A stretch of 64,000 nt of DNA. Origin: Flavobacterium gelidicaeli. GTDB lineage: Bacteria; Bacteroidota; Bacteroidia; Flavobacteriales; Flavobacteriaceae. The translations under genes were made by a program, and so were the position numbers. Location of the stretch: NCBI RefSeq assembly GCF_013294005.1, contig NZ_JABSNK010000001.1:186001-250000 (forward strand), in the 5' to 3' direction. Shown here piece after piece: positions 61,439 to 64,000 of this stretch. The notes beneath the pieces are model-generated. The model was not told where the DNA came from and searched no databases. It saw nothing but the letters and a program-made list of their open reading frames with translations. The stretch's first letter is position 1, and every line of letters starts with the position of its first letter.

Positions 61439-64000
61439 TTATTTTTGAGTTTCTGGCATTAACACCGCAACTATTTTATCTTTTGTTAAGTATTTTTTAG
61501 CAACATCTTGGATATCTTTAGGAGTAATCTTATTGATTGCTTCTTCAACATCTAGAATTCTATTAGGACTTTTTCCGTCAATATAAGACTGCGTAAAATT
61601 ACTCAACCAATATTTATTTTCCTTAATATCCTTTTTATAGTCTAACAACTCTGCTTGCTTGAACTTTGCAACATCTTTTTCATCAGGACCCTTGTCGATC
61701 ATTTTTTGCAATTCTCTCAAAGCAGAAGCGGTTAATTTCTCTGCATTTTCAGGTCCGCAAGGAAAACCAATTCTAAAATTAAATGAACCGTTTGGCACTT
61801 TAGTCATACTTCCACGAGCACTTACTCCATAAACACCACTTTCATTTTCTCTTAATTCTTCGATCAATTTAATGGTCAAAACCTCCCCTAAAGCTTGCAT
61901 AGCCAAGGCCTCTTTTTCAGAGTAAACAGCATCTCCATAAAACATAATCGAAACCGTACTTTTAGGATCTGTTCCTTTATTGATTACTTTTTTCAAATCA
62001 CCTTTAATCATTCTATACCCAAGATCTTTGGCTACATCTTTTTTATCAGTTGATGGTAATGAAGCAATGTATTTAGCAGCAAATTCTTCCATTACTTTAT
62101 CATCTACATTTCCAACGAAAAAGAATTCAAAATCACCTGCATTAGCAAAACGCTCTTTGTACTTTTTGTAGGCTAAAGCATAATCCGTTTGTGCCCATGA
62201 TTTTTCTGTTGGAATAATTCCGTTGAATCTAGGGTCCTCTTTGTATAAATAGGCGTACAATTCTTGTTGAAAGAAAAACGACGGTTGCGAAGCCATATTG
62301 TTATAAAAAGCAGCCTGTTTTTGCTTAAAGCTATCAAAAGCTTCTTGATCAAAGTTTAAATCCGTAAAATATGCGTACACATTTTGGAATAAATATTCTA
62401 AATCTTTTGGTGTAGCACTACCGTTTAATCCTTCCGTAATTGTACCAATGTAAGGACTAACCGAAGCAATTTTACCCGACATAAATTTATTTATATCGTT
62501 TAATTTTAAACCTGAAAAACCTGCTTCACTCAATGCACCGTTAGCAAAGTTCGTTTTTATTACTTCCTCATTAGAATACATATTGCTACCACCAAAACTC
62601 ACTGCTTGCATTAAGATTTCGTCATTCTTGAAGTCGGTTTTCTTGTATTTCACTTTAGCACCATTAGATAGAAACAAAGTTGTAGTACCTATTTTAGCAT
62701 CAAATTCTTTTTTTAGAATAGTTCCTGGTTTCACTTCATTTCTTAACAAGCTAGTCACTTGTTTGGAGTCTTGGTACGGAGTAATATCAGCAACATTAAT
62801 TTTTAATGCATCTAGAACTTGTTGTTCTGTCACTTTTACCAAACCTTCTTTTTCAGGCCCTGTAATAATTACCACTCTATTGTCTTCTTTCACCAAGTCT
62901 TTCATGTATTTGCTTACCTCTGCTAATGTGATAGAAGGCAACAATTCTTTGGTAGTTTTGTACTCCCACTCAATCCCAGGAGCTGGAACTTGCTCTAGAA
63001 ATTGAGATTGATACTGCGAAACATAATTATCTGATTCCGTTTTATCGCGATCATTATATTGTTTTTCATATTGTGCAAATACTTCTGCTTTCGCTCTTTC
63101 AAGTTCTCCTTCGGTAAATCCGTACTTCTTAGCACGTTCATTTTCGATCGCTAAAACTTTTAATGCCTCTAGTTGAGAACCTTCTTGAGGTACCGCAACA
63201 GATTGATAAGCTTCCTTAGTTCTAGCATAAGTTCCGCCATGATAAGAATACCCATATGTAAAAGGCGGTTTAGAAGAGTTAATTAATTCTTGTAACCTGT
63301 TGTTGATCATTGTAGCAAACAAACCTTCGGTCATGTTATCTTTATAATCGCCAATTGTTTTCATTTTTTTTGGCGTTCCATAATCTTTATACATTAATTG
63401 AACTAAAGTATAGGGTGCTTCCTTGTCACTTTCAACGGCAACAAAGGTTTCTTTGTGATTAGGAACTTCAAATATTTTACGTTCCTTTTCGTTTGCAGGA
63501 TTCTTATATTTAGAGAAATGTTCTTTAATTTTTTTCTCCATTGCCGCAACATCAATATCACCAACTACGATAACACTTATCAAATCCGGACGGTACCAAT
63601 CTTTATAGAAACTTACAATTTTATCATATTTGAATTTTTCTAAAATTTCTTTTTCACCAATTGGCAAACGATCAGCATAATGTGAATTATACATCATTTT
63701 AGGCAGGTAACGCCCCAGCATTCTTTTATCAGCACCAAGTCCTAAACGATATTCCTCAAGTACAACTCCTCTTTCTTTTTCAATTTCTTCAGGAGTTAAA
63801 TCAGCATTGAAAGCCCAATCTTCAATAATATTAAATCCATTTTCTAGTTTTTCTGGACTATCAGATGGAATAGGTAAAAAATATACCGTTTCGTCAAAAC
63901 TCGTGTAAGCATTTAAATGCTGACCAAATTTCACTCCAATACTTTGAAGGTAATCTACTAGTTTATTTTTAGGAAAGCGTTTGGTACCATTAAAATTCAT
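61439..64000 (-). CDS. M16-family zinc metallopeptidase (pitrilysin-like), N-terminus outside the window
   Basis: 853 codons are visible and the gene continues past position 64000. The first visible residues, MNFNGTKRFPKNKLVDYLQSIG, follow directly after the HxxEH zinc motif in this family, so the ATG at 64000 is internal and the zinc histidines lie just outside. The third ligand region (ERGVVLEEYRLG, about 85-96) is present. Two M16 core halves and C-terminal repeats (late segment QKMIDKGPDEKDVAKFK) fit a full-length two-domain pitrilysin-type protein, probably periplasmic. Confidence 0.9.
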   Translation of the reverse strand: MNFNGTKRFPKNKLVDYLQSIGVKFGQHLNAYTSFDETVYFLPIPSDSPEKLENGFNIIEDWAFNADLTPEEIEKERGVVLEEYRLGLGADKRMLGRYLPKMMYNSHYADRLPIGEKEILEKFKYDKIVSFYKDWYRPDLISVIVVGDIDVAAMEKKIKEHFSKYKNPANEKERKIFEVPNHKETFVAVESDKEAPYTLVQLMYKDYGTPKKMKTIGDYKDNMTEGLFATMINNRLQELINSSKPPFTYGYSYHGGTYARTKEAYQSVAVPQEGSQLEALKVLAIENERAKKYGFTEGELERAKAEVFAQYEKQYNDRDKTESDNYVSQYQSQFLEQVPAPGIEWEYKTTKELLPSITLAEVSKYMKDLVKEDNRVVIITGPEKEGLVKVTEQQVLDALKINVADITPYQDSKQVTSLLRNEVKPGTILKKEFDAKIGTTTLFLSNGAKVKYKKTDFKNDEILMQAVSFGGSNMYSNEEVIKTNFANGALSEAGFSGLKLNDINKFMSGKIASVSPYIGTITEGLNGSATPKDLEYLFQNVYAYFTDLNFDQEAFDSFKQKQAAFYNNMASQPSFFFQQELYAYLYKEDPRFNGIIPTEKSWAQTDYALAYKKYKERFANAGDFEFFFVGNVDDKVMEEFAAKYIASLPSTDKKDVAKDLGYRMIKGDLKKVINKGTDPKSTVSIMFYGDAVYSEKEALAMQALGEVLTIKLIEELRENESGVYGVSARGSMTKVPNGSFNFRIGFPCGPENAEKLTASALRELQKMIDKGPDEKDVAKFKQAELLDYKKDIKENKYWLSNFTQSYIDGKSPNRILDVEEAINKITPKDIQDVAKKYLTKDKIVAVLMPETQK

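Noticed and set aside
62583..63005. 140-codon plus-strand frame
   Set aside because: Antisense shadow of the M16 peptidase gene, which is clearly coding.

Overview
This window is chromosomal DNA of a Bacteroidota bacterium, most likely Flavobacterium or a close relative. The evidence is AT-rich sequence, gliding genes gldB and gldC, SusC/SusD pairs, a dcw cluster in the order mraZ-rsmH-ftsL-ftsI-murE, frequent promoter elements of the Bacteroidota form TAnnTTTG, and almost no Shine-Dalgarno sequences. No rRNA, CRISPR array, prophage or classical insertion sequence is visible.

Layout. 1-3937 (minus): start of the division and cell-wall cluster, with a probable MraZ operator upstream. 4326-9367: alpha/beta hydrolase, engB, a lipoprotein, gldC/gldB (minus), nadE and a LuxR-type response regulator. 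9369-15443 (minus): dnaG, an ECF sigma / anti-sigma / outer-membrane barrel module, and a polyprenyl diphosphate synthase. 15636-21241 (plus): SusC, SusD and a secreted phosphatase-superfamily enzyme. 21333-33076: a polysaccharide utilization locus (PUL) with SusC, SusD, GH30 and GH3 on the minus strand and a divergent periplasmic-sensor/HTH regulator; a beta-glucan substrate is likely. 33164-38373: rlmN, O-methyltransferase, PAP2 phosphatase, tatA and an M1 peptidase. 38438-41919 (minus): an overlapping run of four related carboxypeptidase-regulatory-like proteins plus a DUF6702-like protein. 42078-44169: peptidase E, two identical tRNA-Gly genes and an L,D-transpeptidase-like gene. 44357-49322: two paralogous CBM9/DUF5916 proteins. 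49464-56200: gpmI, then a tetR-ABC-HlyD-TolC export operon whose ATPase is strongly degenerate. 56244-64000: map, a GxxExxY nuclease-like gene between 29-bp inverted repeats, a methyltransferase, a SNF2 helicase and a truncated M16 peptidase.

Most genes are ordinary core or flavobacterial accessory genes. The observations most worth checking are: the single-gene GxxExxY element bounded by mirror-image CACAGATT iterons; the degenerate ABC ATPase; the ECF promoter (TGCAACC-N16-CGTC) in front of its own sigma gene; the 10-bp-phased MraZ boxes; the 33-bp-phased repeats and perfect palindrome in the PUL control region; the loss of all four zinc ligands in primase; and the four-paralog overlapping operon. 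Functions were assigned from recognised motifs and context only; no search was run.
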